Assembly (NCBI RefSeq): GCF_000730385.1
Contig: NZ_CP008849.1
Coordinates: forward strand, 1,426,001 to 1,490,000
DNA: 64,000 nt
Direction: 5' to 3'
From: Alteromonas australica
Lineage (GTDB): Bacteria > Pseudomonadota > Gammaproteobacteria > Enterobacterales > Alteromonadaceae
Positions 8,911 to 18,112 of this stretch are shown here, piece by piece; the first letter of the stretch is position 1; each line of letters begins with the position of its first letter. The position numbers and the translations under genes are program-made. The notes under the pieces are model-generated. The model did not search any database, had not been told where the DNA came from, and saw only the letters and a list, made by a program, of their open reading frames with translations.

Positions 8911-11673
8911 TTAGTAATAAGGTACTTGCGCCTTAAACTCAGAGATACTTCTCACCGTTCTTTCTTCCGGTGTCTCTAAGTCCTCAAATTTGCCACTGGC
9001 ATATAAAATTAGTTCACCACAGTGCTCACGCCTGGCTAGTTTGTGCGCGTAAAGCTGAATCTCTTCAAAGGTTAACGCGTCAATACAGGCCGCTAATTGG
9101 CTGTTTCTATTAAAGGCGAGGTCGTGGGTGCCCAGTGCTACCCAAAGACGCTGAGATTTCATCGATAAGGTTAAATCTCTTTCTTCCAATTGTTTCAACA
9201 TATTTTGTTTAATGGTGGGCCAATAAAAACGGTAAAACTCTATCTCGTCTAATTGTTGAAATAGAAAACTGGTCATGGCATCCAGTAACTTCTTGGGCGA
9301 GGTACTTGGGCTTTGCACGTAGAATGCCATACCCGGATGCTGATTGTGAGGAACATAGCCGGTGCCAACGATATAACCTAATTGCTGTTCGGTGCGAAGC
9401 GCATTGAAAAAAGGCGCGGCAAGCATTTGCTCTAAGACCATGCATAATGCTGTGTCAGTTAAGCTTGGCGAAGGGGCTTGAAGATAAAGCACCACAGCGG
9501 CGTCGTCGTGCTCGCAAGGCACATGATGATATAGGGCTTCGCCAGCAGATAATTTAGACACTGCGCGGGATAGCGGTTTTCCATTTGCGTTTGTGCATTG
9601 CGTCACTAGGGCGTCGGCAAAGGTGTTAGCGTGCTCAAGGCTCCAGTTTCCGTGCATAAAACTATCTACGTAATAATGACTAAATGCTTCTTTGCATGTT
9701 GCCAGCATTGCCTCGTAGGTAGAGTGAGTGACGGCGTCCAATAACTCAATGGGGGCTTGTGTGTTTCGTTGTATCAGCACGCTAAGGCGAGAGAATAAGC
9801 GGTTGGTGGGTTTATTCAATAGCGAATTTTGCAAACTCTGTAATTGTAATTCTTTGTAGTGCTCAAAGCTTTTTTGCGTTGGGGAAAAAGCCGTTACCGC
9901 GTCGAGTAACTGATTCACTAATAAGGTTTGCTGCTCGGTAAAGCCCCGAGTATGAATAGTAAAGCCAGCTTGGTGACCATAAATACGGTAATGCAAACCC
10001 GCAATTTCAGCGCGATAGTATTTTGCTTGTAGATAATCGTTAAGTGCGCTCAACCAAATGCGTTTAGCAGCAACCGCCGCCAGCGAACTGGAAAATGCCG
10101 CCATATCAAATGAGATATAAATATCGCCTTTAGGGCTAAAAAACTGTTGGTCTTGTGCAAACCAAAACCGTAGTCCTTCCTTATCGATTAATTTATTGGG
10201 GGTACCATAACCCGCTTCGGGCAGCACCAAATGATACGCGTTGCTCAAATAGGGGTTAGGTGGTGGTAAACGAAGCGAGTCCATGAGAGGAGGATGATTC
10301 AACGAATACAGCAGTGAGGGAGAAAGCGGCTTTACACTGTAATGAGCGTCGTAAAATGCGCAGCTTTTATCTGTGAAAACGTCGGGTGATATAATTTTTA
10401 AACGTAGGTTTTGAGGCGCAAAAAATGACAGTGCTTCATTAAGCTTTTCTGCGTTAAAGCTACCAATGGTAGAGCGTAAACTATTAATTTCTTTAGGTGA
10501 AAATATAAACCGGTGTTGCGCGTATTCACTCACCAAATTTAGTGGTTTCACATTTTCTTCGTAATCGAGCGCCAAAGCAGTAAGTTGCGCTTTTTCTTCA
10601 TACCGCCAGGGTTCATCGATGGAAGACTTGATCAGCTGAAGGTAGCTGAATAGGGCTGTAAGAATGTCCTCTTTCGCCGCGAGACCTTCTTGTGTTAGCT
10701 GAAAGCTTATGTTGAAGTCTTTAAACTTATCGCCCTCAATGCCTGAACCAGCGATGAGATTAACGGCCCAGTTTCGCTGCTTTAGAAAGGCCAGTAAACT
10801 ACCTTCACCTTCATCGCCAAGTAAATGACTCACGTAATTGAGCGGCTTGGTTTCAACGTCGTTATGAATGCCTGGCAGCGCGAAGGTTACAATCATTCGT
10901 CTCGCTTTTTGCAGCGGCTTTATATTTATTTGAATGCCGAGTTGCTGCTTTGTATACAAGTCAGGCCAGTTGTCATTGGCTAATTGGCCCCGCTCTAAGC
11001 CAGCAAACGCTTGGGTAATTAACGCTTCTAGTTGCGCTTCAGGTACTGGGCTGGCTACGCACAAACACATATTTGACGCACAGTAATAGTTTTTATGCAG
11101 CGTTTTCAGTGCCGTGCGCAGTTCCGCCACACTGAATGCTGAAAATATATTGGTGTTACCAACTGAGAACTTCGTAAAAGGGTGGTGTGGGTTACACGTT
11201 TCCTTATGAATTTGATAAAGGCGGCGTAAGTCGTCTTTTTTCTTAAAATGAAATTCGGCGTCAATGGCATTAATTTCATTGACCAAGGCCGTCTCATCCA
11301 AGATGGGTTGGCGTATCATATTGGCAAACGCTGGCAATGTTTGAATAATTTTATTGCCATCACAGTGATAGTGGTAATTGGCATATTCGGTGCCAGTCCA
11401 TGCATTAATACTCCCACCATGTTGCTCAATATAGCTGTTTATAGCGTTGGGCTTGGGGAAGTGACGACTCCCCATAAACAGCATATGTTCAAGCAAATGC
11501 GCCAAACCTTGGCAATCTTCAGGGTCGTAAAAGTGTCCCGCTCTCACTGATAAAGATACATAAGACGTATCGCTTTTAGGCTGATGACAAAGCATCACGC
11601 GCAGTCCATTTTTCAAGGTGAAGTGATGTGCGCTTTCAAAATCTATAAGGTTGTTCACATGATCTCGATACAA
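8911..11673 (-). CDS. M16 family zinc metallopeptidase (pitrilysin/insulysin-like)
   Basis: A 920-aa insulinase-family protease that would degrade peptides inside a closed two-half chamber. The inverted zinc motif HLLEH is at residues 59-63, and the third ligand is probably Glu140, 77 residues after the second His, the spacing known for pitrilysin and insulin-degrading enzyme. The C-terminal half has the inactive M16 repeat with FFNALRTEQQLGYIVGTG. No signal peptide is visible, unlike E. coli protease III, so a cytosolic location is inferred. The listed start is TTG at 11673; a GTG at 11658 preceded by GAG is an equally good choice. Divergent from sixA. Confidence 0.9.
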   Translation of the reverse strand: MYRDHVNNLIDFESAHHFTLKNGLRVMLCHQPKSDTSYVSLSVRAGHFYDPEDCQGLAHLLEHMLFMGSRHFPKPNAINSYIEQHGGSINAWTGTEYANYHYHCDGNKIIQTLPAFANMIRQPILDETALVNEINAIDAEFHFKKKDDLRRLYQIHKETCNPHHPFTKFSVGNTNIFSAFSVAELRTALKTLHKNYYCASNMCLCVASPVPEAQLEALITQAFAGLERGQLANDNWPDLYTKQQLGIQINIKPLQKARRMIVTFALPGIHNDVETKPLNYVSHLLGDEGEGSLLAFLKQRNWAVNLIAGSGIEGDKFKDFNISFQLTQEGLAAKEDILTALFSYLQLIKSSIDEPWRYEEKAQLTALALDYEENVKPLNLVSEYAQHRFIFSPKEINSLRSTIGSFNAEKLNEALSFFAPQNLRLKIISPDVFTDKSCAFYDAHYSVKPLSPSLLYSLNHPPLMDSLRLPPPNPYLSNAYHLVLPEAGYGTPNKLIDKEGLRFWFAQDQQFFSPKGDIYISFDMAAFSSSLAAVAAKRIWLSALNDYLQAKYYRAEIAGLHYRIYGHQAGFTIHTRGFTEQQTLLVNQLLDAVTAFSPTQKSFEHYKELQLQSLQNSLLNKPTNRLFSRLSVLIQRNTQAPIELLDAVTHSTYEAMLATCKEAFSHYYVDSFMHGNWSLEHANTFADALVTQCTNANGKPLSRAVSKLSAGEALYHHVPCEHDDAAVVLYLQAPSPSLTDTALCMVLEQMLAAPFFNALRTEQQLGYIVGTGYVPHNQHPGMAFYVQSPSTSPKKLLDAMTSFLFQQLDEIEFYRFYWPTIKQNMLKQLEERDLTLSMKSQRLWVALGTHDLAFNRNSQLAACIDALTFEEIQLYAHKLARREHCGELILYASGKFEDLETPEERTVRSISEFKAQVPYY

Positions 11674-11815
11674 ATATTCGGGTCAATAAATTCAGGAAAC
11701 CGCGAACTTCTTTTCTCCCTGACATGTAATAACACAATTTTATCCCCAATATAGGGTTAATTATGCTAGGCGTAACTTAGTCTCTCTGCTATCGTTAGCG
11801 CATATAATTAATAGT

Positions 11816-12343
11816 ATGCGTAATGTTATGTCAGGTCAAAGTAGCAACGACGACATTTATCTCTTTATCATGCGTCACGGCGAAGCTGAAATGCCCCGCC
11901 ATGATGATAAAAGTAGACAACTAACATCGCTAGGAAGGCATCAGTCAGCAGTAGCGAGTCAGTGGCTAGCTTCCCACTATTGTCAGGATAAAAAGGTGGG
12001 GCTTGCGTTGGTTAGCCCTTACCGTCGAACTCGTCAAACCTTGGATACGGTGTCGTTAGACATCGTTGCCGACAAGGTTGAAATAAGTGAGGATATTGTG
12101 CCCGACGGTTCAGCAGAGCTTGTCGCAGATTATCTCTCAGCGCGATTACATAGCGCGGCCAACAGTACATCCCCCCTTAAACGCATTTTGGTGGTAAGCC
12201 ATATGCCGTTAGTCAGTTACTTAGTGGACGAGCTCTGCGAGTCTTACACCACTAGCCTTTTTGCCACAGCGTCGGTGGCCGTTATAAAATATTCTTTGCA
12301 AACGCAACGGGGCGAATTGGTCACGCACTACCAAGGCATCTAA
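11816..12343 (+). CDS. sixA: Phosphohistidine phosphatase SixA
   Basis: Histidine-phosphatase-superfamily protein that removes phosphate from phosphohistidine of phosphotransfer proteins. The catalytic RHG motif is at residues 20-22 (FIMRHGEAE), followed by SPYRRTRQT and VVSHMPLVSYL, the second conserved His region. At 175 aa it is slightly longer than E. coli SixA because of an N-terminal extension; another ATG at 11828 would shorten it. A perfect TATAAT at 11803-11808 is very close to the first ATG, which argues for the later start or a nearly leaderless mRNA. In E. coli sixA is beside fadJ; here the same order is kept but about 8.5 kb intervenes. Confidence 0.88.
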   Translation: MRNVMSGQSSNDDIYLFIMRHGEAEMPRHDDKSRQLTSLGRHQSAVASQWLASHYCQDKKVGLALVSPYRRTRQTLDTVSLDIVADKVEISEDIVPDGSAELVADYLSARLHSAANSTSPLKRILVVSHMPLVSYLVDELCESYTTSLFATASVAVIKYSLQTQRGELVTHYQGI

Positions 12344-12506
12344 CTCGTCGCAGGTGTTTAACTCGCTTTGCCATGGTCAGTGATATTTGGCTATTCAACG
12401 CCGCACATTTTTAAGCACATTTAATGGAATTAATCCTCTAGAAGTTGGGAATGCGACCGATAACCCTATTGAGAGCGTCAAGGTTTATTCTATTATAGGG
12501 CAGGAA

Positions 12507-12695
12507 ATGACTACCAAATCTATTCCTGAACTTCTCAAACGATCACTTCAGTCCCATATGGCTGAGGCTGACCTTCGTGAGGATGAGGAGTTACAGGACA
12601 TCATGGAGAAACTTTCTTCGCTATCTGACAAGGTGGCCGCCGCAAAAGCGCAAGCACTTGCCAGACGTGCGAGAAAAGCAGTGGATGAAGCTTAA
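12507..12695 (+). CDS. Small charged alpha-helical protein, unknown function
   Basis: A 62-aa reading frame beginning MTTKSIPELLKRSLQSH, preceded by GGGCAGGA. The composition is Glu/Ala/Lys-rich and predicts an almost wholly helical, possibly coiled-coil protein ending in a basic ARRARKAVDEA segment. The frame can be extended upstream to a TTG at 12387 (102 aa), but that part has no ribosome-binding site and looks like leader sequence. The stop overlaps the stop of the convergent CorB-like gene by 4 bases. I do not recognise a family. Confidence 0.5.
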   Translation: MTTKSIPELLKRSLQSHMAEADLREDEELQDIMEKLSSLSDKVAAAKAQALARRARKAVDEA

Positions 12696-13984
12696 TCTGA
12701 GGACTGAGATTGAGGTGCAATATAACGTTCAGGCATTACCCGGACGGTTTTAATCATGTTTTCTGATATATCTACAATTTCTAGGGGATAACCGGCTAAC
12801 CTAACGCTCACTTTGTTTTCTGGAATTTCCTCTAGATATTCCAATAGTAGGCCGTTCAATGTTTTAGGCCCTTCTATTGGTAGATTCCAATCCATTTCTT
12901 TATTCAAATCACGAATGTTGGCACTTCCGTCTACCAGTACCGAGCCATCCTGTTGTAAATGTGCTTCTTTACTGTGATCAGGCACCATGCTTGTTGTAAA
13001 GTCACCGATGATTTCTTCGAGAATATCCTCAAGCGTCACAAGCCCCATGATATCGCCATATTCATCCACCACTAACGCAATACGTTCTTTTTCTGCTTGA
13101 AACTTATACATCAGCGTATGCAGTGGGGTAGACTCAGGAGTAAAGTAGATTTCTCTAACTGCACGCAGCAAGCTCGACTTGGTGAATTGGTCTTTAGACA
13201 GCAATCTAAGTGCATCCCGCGCATGGACAAAACCGACAGAGTCGTCAATGCTATCGCGATAAAGTAAAACTCGCGTATGTTGCGCATGGGTCAATTGTTT
13301 TTGAATTTTACGCCAATCATCATTGATATCGATGGCCACAATTTCCGCGCGTGGAACCATAATATCTTCGGCGGTGACGTTTTCTAAATCTAAAATGCTG
13401 ACCAGCATATCTTGGTGTTTTTTCGGAATTAAACTGCCTGCTTCATAAACCACAGTACGCAATTCTTCTCGGCTAAGTGAGTCATCACTGCCATTCACTG
13501 GATTTATTTTTAACAGTGCGAGAATGCCATTAGTAATGCCGTTGATAAAGGCAACAAATGGATAGAGGACGGTCAGTAGCGGCAACAATATCACCGAGCT
13601 CGGAAAGGCAATCTTTTCTGGGTACAACGCCGCCAATGTTTTTGGCGTCACTTCCGCGAAAATTAATAATATAAGGGTTAGCCCAAAAGTTGCTGCAAAT
13701 ATACCCCAGTAGTCGCCGAATAACCGAATACAGATAATTGTGGCCAATGATGATGCCGCAATGTTGACCAAGTTATTGCCAATAAGAATTAAGCCAATGA
13801 GCCTGTCTGGGCGATCGAGCAACTTTTGCACACGTTTAGCGGCACTGTTACCTTCATTTTGTAAATGCTTGAGTCGATAGCGGTTTATCGACATCATGCC
13901 GGTTTCAGAACTAGAAAAATACGCAGAAAGTAATATGAGTACGCCGAGCGCGATAAACAGCGTACTCGTAGATATGTCGTCCAA
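12692..13984 (-). CDS. corB: CNNM/CorB-like membrane protein with DUF21, CBS pair and CorC_HlyC domain
   Basis: A 430-aa protein of the CNNM/CorC family, linked to magnesium and cobalt efflux or resistance. The N-terminal DUF21 region (about 1-180) has three to four membrane segments, beginning TLFIALGVLILLSAYFSSSETGM. A cytosolic CBS pair follows (about 195-330; ENVTAEDIMVPR and VVDEYGDIMGLVTLEDILEEIIGDF). The C-terminal CorC_HlyC domain (about 345-425) carries DGSANIRDLNKEM. It matches E. coli YfjD (CorB) in architecture and in position next to a ypjD-like gene and ffh. The symbol rests on this synteny; transport activity is not shown by sequence alone. Confidence 0.87.
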   Translation of the reverse strand: MDDISTSTLFIALGVLILLSAYFSSSETGMMSINRYRLKHLQNEGNSAAKRVQKLLDRPDRLIGLILIGNNLVNIAASSLATIICIRLFGDYWGIFAATFGLTLILLIFAEVTPKTLAALYPEKIAFPSSVILLPLLTVLYPFVAFINGITNGILALLKINPVNGSDDSLSREELRTVVYEAGSLIPKKHQDMLVSILDLENVTAEDIMVPRAEIVAIDINDDWRKIQKQLTHAQHTRVLLYRDSIDDSVGFVHARDALRLLSKDQFTKSSLLRAVREIYFTPESTPLHTLMYKFQAEKERIALVVDEYGDIMGLVTLEDILEEIIGDFTTSMVPDHSKEAHLQQDGSVLVDGSANIRDLNKEMDWNLPIEGPKTLNGLLLEYLEEIPENKVSVRLAGYPLEIVDISENMIKTVRVMPERYIAPQSQSSD

Positions 13985-14113
13985 CTATTGGTTTCCTATC
14001 AGGTAATGGTATTCAAATGTAGTAATTTGAGGTGGGGGTTTCAAGTAAAAAATACCCCCCGTGAGTCACTCTGTGTTATTTACAACAATCAGGTTAGCAC
14101 AGCCCACTTGCCA

Positions 14114-14905
14114 CTAAAGCAATATTTCTTTGACTAACTTGCTGCCAAAATAGGCTAAAGAAAGCAGCAGGACACCTAACACGGTTAAAATAATAACCTG
14201 TCTTCCTCGCCAACCTCGCAATTTTTGGCCAACAAGCAATATGAGGTATACCACTAAAGCGGAGATGGAGAGCACAGTTTTGTGTGCATACGTTTTGTTA
14301 AACATATCCTCTAAGAAGATAAAGCCACTTAATAGCGACACAGAAAGTAGACAGGTTCCAGCCAAAATAAGTTTAAACAGAATACCTTCTACCAACATTA
14401 ACGGGGGCAATGATGAATGAAGCAGTGCCGCACCTTTTTGTTTTAATCGGTAAGTGATGTAAGACATCTGCAACGCATAAAGAAAAGCAATCACCAATGT
14501 GCAATAGGCAAACAAAGACAAGCTGATATGAATAACTAAGCCCGGCTGTAGTTCAATATGCATAATATACGACACGGGTATCAGTAAAGAGGCAAGTACA
14601 CTCAAGCTAGCAAACCCGAATACAACGGGTAATAAAATTAAATTTGGAATGGTACGGGCGAAGACTAACATCGACACAGTGATAATCCACGATACCAACG
14701 AGAGTACATTGGTAATACTCATGTTTTGCCCAGTGGCGCCCATGATGGCTTCTAGTAAAAATACCATGTGTGCGATCACCCCAATACCGGCAATCGTCAA
14801 TCCCGCGGTTTTATTGGGGCCTTCTTGATGTACAAATTTACCTAGCAGCACGAATGCAGACAGCGCATAAAGCAAGGCGGCTGCAAGTGCGATAACAGTG
14901 ATCAT
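14114..14905 (-). CDS. ypjD: YpjD-like inner-membrane protein of the cytochrome c assembly (CcsA/CcmC) family
   Basis: A 263-aa integral membrane protein with about eight hydrophobic helices, similar to the CcsA/CcmC heme-handling fold. The segment LVIHISLSLFAYCTLVIAFL and the late histidine in YAHKTVLSISALVVYLI fit the conserved His positions of the family, and LRGWRGRQ is typical near the end. In E. coli the homologue lies between ffh and corB, as here, and is divergent from ffh here. A role in heme delivery is inferred from the fold only. The 128-bp gap to the corB-like gene downstream suggests they could be cotranscribed. Confidence 0.83.
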   Translation of the reverse strand: MITVIALAAALLYALSAFVLLGKFVHQEGPNKTAGLTIAGIGVIAHMVFLLEAIMGATGQNMSITNVLSLVSWIITVSMLVFARTIPNLILLPVVFGFASLSVLASLLIPVSYIMHIELQPGLVIHISLSLFAYCTLVIAFLYALQMSYITYRLKQKGAALLHSSLPPLMLVEGILFKLILAGTCLLSVSLLSGFIFLEDMFNKTYAHKTVLSISALVVYLILLVGQKLRGWRGRQVIILTVLGVLLLSLAYFGSKLVKEILL

Positions 14906-15204
14906 GATTGTTCCTGCAAAAAAATGGTGGCTTACACCAATATGCCGCTATTGATACTGGAAAAGACAGGGAAATTCAACCATCTCCTTGTTTTTCTATA
15001 AATCGATCCCACCTAAAAAATTCATTAGATCTTTGTAAAAGCGCAAGGTTGAGCGTGCGTACCAATGAGATTTTTCCTCTCACTGCCTTTCAATTGGCCG
15101 TACAAATTAGAATCACAGAATTTGTGTCATTTGACGGTACGTTAACCATGTCTTTTGCGTTACAATGGCGTCATTACGTCTGAAATAAGTAGAAGTTTCA
15201 TACT

Positions 15205-16641
15205 ATGTTTGAAAATTTATCTGAACGCCTTGGTCAAACGCTTCGTAATGTGAGCGGCAAAGGGCGATTGACTGAAGAAAATATTAAAGAAACCTTACGC
15301 GAAGTGCGTATGGCATTACTGGAAGCCGATGTCGCTTTGCCAGTGGTTAAGTCATTTGTTGCACAAGTTAAAGAACGCGCTGTAGGTACCGAAGTCACCA
15401 AAAGCCTTAAGCCTGGTCAAGTTTTTATAAAGATTGTTCAATCTGAACTTGAATCAGTCATGGGGGAGGCTAACGAAAAGCTCAATCTCGCCACGCAACC
15501 TCCTGCTGTTATCTTAATGGCCGGTCTTCAAGGGGCAGGTAAAACCACCTCGGTGGGAAAACTCGCCAAATACTTGACCGAGCGCGAAAAGAAAAAGGTT
15601 ATGGTGGTGAGTGCCGACGTTTATCGTCCGGCAGCAATTAAGCAGTTAGAAACCCTTGCTAACGAAGTGAATGTTGCTTTTCATCCTTCAACCATTCTTC
15701 AAAAGCCTATCGACATTGTTGAAAGTGCCATCGATGAAGCAAAGAAAAATTTCTTCGATGTACTGCTCGTAGATACGGCGGGTCGATTGCATGTCGACAG
15801 TGACATGATGAATGAAATTCAAGAATTACATGGTGCGGTTAAACCGGTAGAAACCTTGTTCGTGGTTGATGCTATGACGGGGCAAGACGCGGCGAATACA
15901 GCGAAGGCGTTTAATGATGCACTTCCTCTCACTGGGGTTATCCTTACCAAAGCAGACGGTGATGCCCGAGGTGGTGCGGCGCTGTCTGTTCGCCACATTA
16001 CCGGTAAACCTATTAAATTTATCGGTATGGGCGAAAAGGTGGATGCTCTTGAGCCTTTCCACCCTGAGCGTATCGCGTCACGAATTTTAGGCATGGGCGA
16101 TGTGCTTAGCCTCATTGAAGAAGTTGAGCGCAAAGTTGATAAATCTAAAGCTGAGAAGTTGGCGAAGAAAGTCCAAAAAGGCAAAGGCTTTGACTTGCAG
16201 GACTTTAAAGATCAGCTTGAGCAAATGAAAAACATGGGCGGCATGATGGGAATGCTTGATAAGCTTCCTGGTATGGGGGCCATGACGGACAAAATCAAAG
16301 ATCAAGCGAATGACAAGCAGTTTAATCAGATGGAAGCCATCATTAACTCGATGACGCCGGCAGAACGCGCACGACCTGAAATTATCAAAGGTTCACGTAA
16401 ACGCCGTATAGCGGCAGGATCTGGTACCCAAATCCAAGATGTTAATCGTCTTTTGAAGCAGTTTACGCAAATGCAAAAAATGATGAAGAAAATGTCTGGT
16501 GGCGGAATGAAGAAAATGATGCGCCAAATGAAAGGTATGATGCCTCCAGGTGGTGGCGGATTTGGAGGTCCAGGCGGTCCAGGTGGATTCGGCGGCGGTC
16601 CAGGCGGTTTTGGCGGAGGAGGCGGTTTCCCTCCGCGTTAG
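15205..16641 (+). CDS. ffh: Signal recognition particle protein Ffh, with glycine-rich tail
   Basis: GTPase that binds 4.5S RNA and signal sequences of nascent inner-membrane proteins and delivers them to FtsY. The N domain is about 1-95. The G domain has the P-loop GLQGAGKT at 107-114, then DTAGR and TKADGDARGGA. The methionine-rich M domain (about 300-445) includes GKGFDLQDF, GSRKRR and repeated MKKM. Length is 478 aa versus about 453 in E. coli: the excess is a C-terminal tail of about 30 residues made almost only of Gly, Phe and Pro. An intrinsic terminator follows directly. The next conserved partner, rpsP, is about 19 kb away instead of adjacent. Confidence 0.97.
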   Translation: MFENLSERLGQTLRNVSGKGRLTEENIKETLREVRMALLEADVALPVVKSFVAQVKERAVGTEVTKSLKPGQVFIKIVQSELESVMGEANEKLNLATQPPAVILMAGLQGAGKTTSVGKLAKYLTEREKKKVMVVSADVYRPAAIKQLETLANEVNVAFHPSTILQKPIDIVESAIDEAKKNFFDVLLVDTAGRLHVDSDMMNEIQELHGAVKPVETLFVVDAMTGQDAANTAKAFNDALPLTGVILTKADGDARGGAALSVRHITGKPIKFIGMGEKVDALEPFHPERIASRILGMGDVLSLIEEVERKVDKSKAEKLAKKVQKGKGFDLQDFKDQLEQMKNMGGMMGMLDKLPGMGAMTDKIKDQANDKQFNQMEAIINSMTPAERARPEIIKGSRKRRIAAGSGTQIQDVNRLLKQFTQMQKMMKKMSGGGMKKMMRQMKGMMPPGGGGFGGPGGPGGFGGGPGGFGGGGGFPPR

Positions 16642-16660
16642 AACATAGTAAGAAGCAGAC

Positions 16661-16695
16661 AAAACCTCAATGTCGAAAAGGCATTGAGGTTTTTT
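16661..16695 (+). terminator. Intrinsic terminator of ffh
   Basis: AAAACCTCAATG pairs with CATTGAGGTTTT over a 9-nt loop, followed by T residues. The T-tract overlaps the stop codon of the convergent lipoprotein gene. Confidence 0.88.
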
Positions 16696-17725
16696 AATCT
16701 GGGGTGCCCTTACGTACGACAAAATCCGCAAAGCGAACTTGCTCTTCGTCCGCTCTGAGTTTTTCTATTTCAGCGGTGGAGCGATAAATACCCCATTTAG
16801 GGCGAATAAAGTCTTCCTCTGACACGCCTCGCCACATGTCGATATTCGATTCATCTACATCAATAATAACAGCGTCATCACGCAATCGTGTAAGCACCAT
16901 TTTAAAAGTACCTTCTTCACTGAACGTGGATTGCACAAAGACATGTACCCACTCATCAGCAATATCGCTCCAATTGGTTTTTACCAAATAAACATCATCA
17001 GTACGGGTGCCGTCTGGGTTGTTGCCCGTACTGTGCCGCACTTGTAGTTCTTTGCCTGAACTGTCTTTTTCTACTGCTGATAATGTGATGACGGGTTGGT
17101 CGTCATTGCCATTGCTGTCATCTTCGCTATCGTTACGGGCTTTCAATTGAAAAAAGTGACTAAACTTGCTGGTGAGCGACATTTCACTGGAAACATGAAA
17201 ATACCATTCGAATTGCATGGTTTCATCTTTAAATCCCAATACCTTATTGTCGCTTTTGTCATAACTTTTAATTTCATTTCGTTGACGGTCCGATTGAACG
17301 CCATTGTTAAAATCTAAGTCTCGATGGGCTAGAAACACAAAATGATCACCTACTATATCGTCGGTATCTTCTACAATATGCGGTGTGTCTGTGTGATCTC
17401 CCTCAAAGAGGTCCGGGGCCTCAATACTACCCTCTGCGAATACGGCTTCTATGCGTTCATAAGTATTGTCTGGCGTACCGGGGCCATCGGCACTCAGTGT
17501 TACTTCACTTAAGCTGGTAAAGCCGGTTTCTACACTATTGTCTGTAGGCGGTGGCGTGGTCTCTTCGGAGGTACTGTCATCTGAAACTGGGCCTGTATTG
17601 GCCGTGCTAGTTGACCCTCCGCCACCACATCCCTTTATACAAAGCATGAGTAATGCCACTGCGATAAAATAAATAACCACTTTATATTCGTTATCAAAGG
17701 CGTTTTTTCGGGCAGGCTTTTTCAT
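16694..17725 (-). CDS. Exported lipoprotein-like protein with a probable jelly-roll (polysaccharide lyase-like) domain
   Basis: A 343-aa protein with an N-terminal hydrophobic segment ending CIKGCGGGGST, a lipobox-like site with an unusual Lys, then a Ser/Thr/Pro/Asp-rich linker to about residue 65. The rest looks beta-rich, with RQRNEIKSYD near the middle and RPKWGIYRS near the C-terminus. These remind me of the concanavalin-fold polysaccharide lyase families (heparinase-I-like, PF14099). Lyase activity is therefore a guess and the substrate is unknown. The mature part is very acidic, which fits a marine secreted protein. Monocistronic, convergent with ffh. Confidence 0.6.
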   Translation of the reverse strand: MKKPARKNAFDNEYKVVIYFIAVALLMLCIKGCGGGGSTSTANTGPVSDDSTSEETTPPPTDNSVETGFTSLSEVTLSADGPGTPDNTYERIEAVFAEGSIEAPDLFEGDHTDTPHIVEDTDDIVGDHFVFLAHRDLDFNNGVQSDRQRNEIKSYDKSDNKVLGFKDETMQFEWYFHVSSEMSLTSKFSHFFQLKARNDSEDDSNGNDDQPVITLSAVEKDSSGKELQVRHSTGNNPDGTRTDDVYLVKTNWSDIADEWVHVFVQSTFSEEGTFKMVLTRLRDDAVIIDVDESNIDMWRGVSEEDFIRPKWGIYRSTAEIEKLRADEEQVRFADFVVRKGTPD

Positions 17726-18112
17726 TTTTGTTAGTCAGATGTTTTTAATTGGTATAATAATGTTATTAAATTGGTAATAGATCAAGCGTTTTATTGGTTA
17801 GGTTTGTTAGAGGTAAGTAGGGCATGCTTGTGTTTCGTATGGCCTGAATGAATGCCTCAGCAGGTTGAGTAAAAGTCCGCAACAAGCATTGAAAAAGGGG
17901 AATGCAGGCTAAAAAGTGATCGCTTAATACTGTGAATCTCTTCTCTGCAATAAACCATCTGTGAAAACACCCGAATTCGTAATACACTCCACGGTTAGCT
18001 AAACGTTTTATTCGCCTTGTGGTTAGCATTTGCATACCGACGTTAAGGCACACTTTGCACATCATGCCCAACAGTAAATCGTGTGCACAGTGAATTTATT
18101 TATAGGAAGTAT
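17726..18112. other. Intergenic region upstream of the SMC-like operon
   Basis: A 387-bp non-coding stretch between divergent genes. A perfect TATAAT lies at 17753-17758 on the plus strand, but the best -35 (TTGTTA, 17728-17733) is 19 bases away, so a promoter there is uncertain. A 101-codon minus-strand frame at 17766-18071 has no ribosome-binding site or recognisable domain. No repeat or RNA gene was seen. Confidence 0.5.

Noticed and set aside
15131-15166. TTGACG / TACAAT as an ffh promoter
   Set aside because: The spacer is about 24 bp, too long for a sigma70 promoter.
14908-15183. 91-codon plus-strand frame before ffh
   Set aside because: Overlaps the ypjD/ffh divergent promoter region; no start signal or recognisable sequence.
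17766-18071. 101-codon minus-strand frame upstream of the SMC-like operon
   Set aside because: No ribosome-binding site, cysteine- and methionine-rich random-looking protein, overlaps the probable promoter region.
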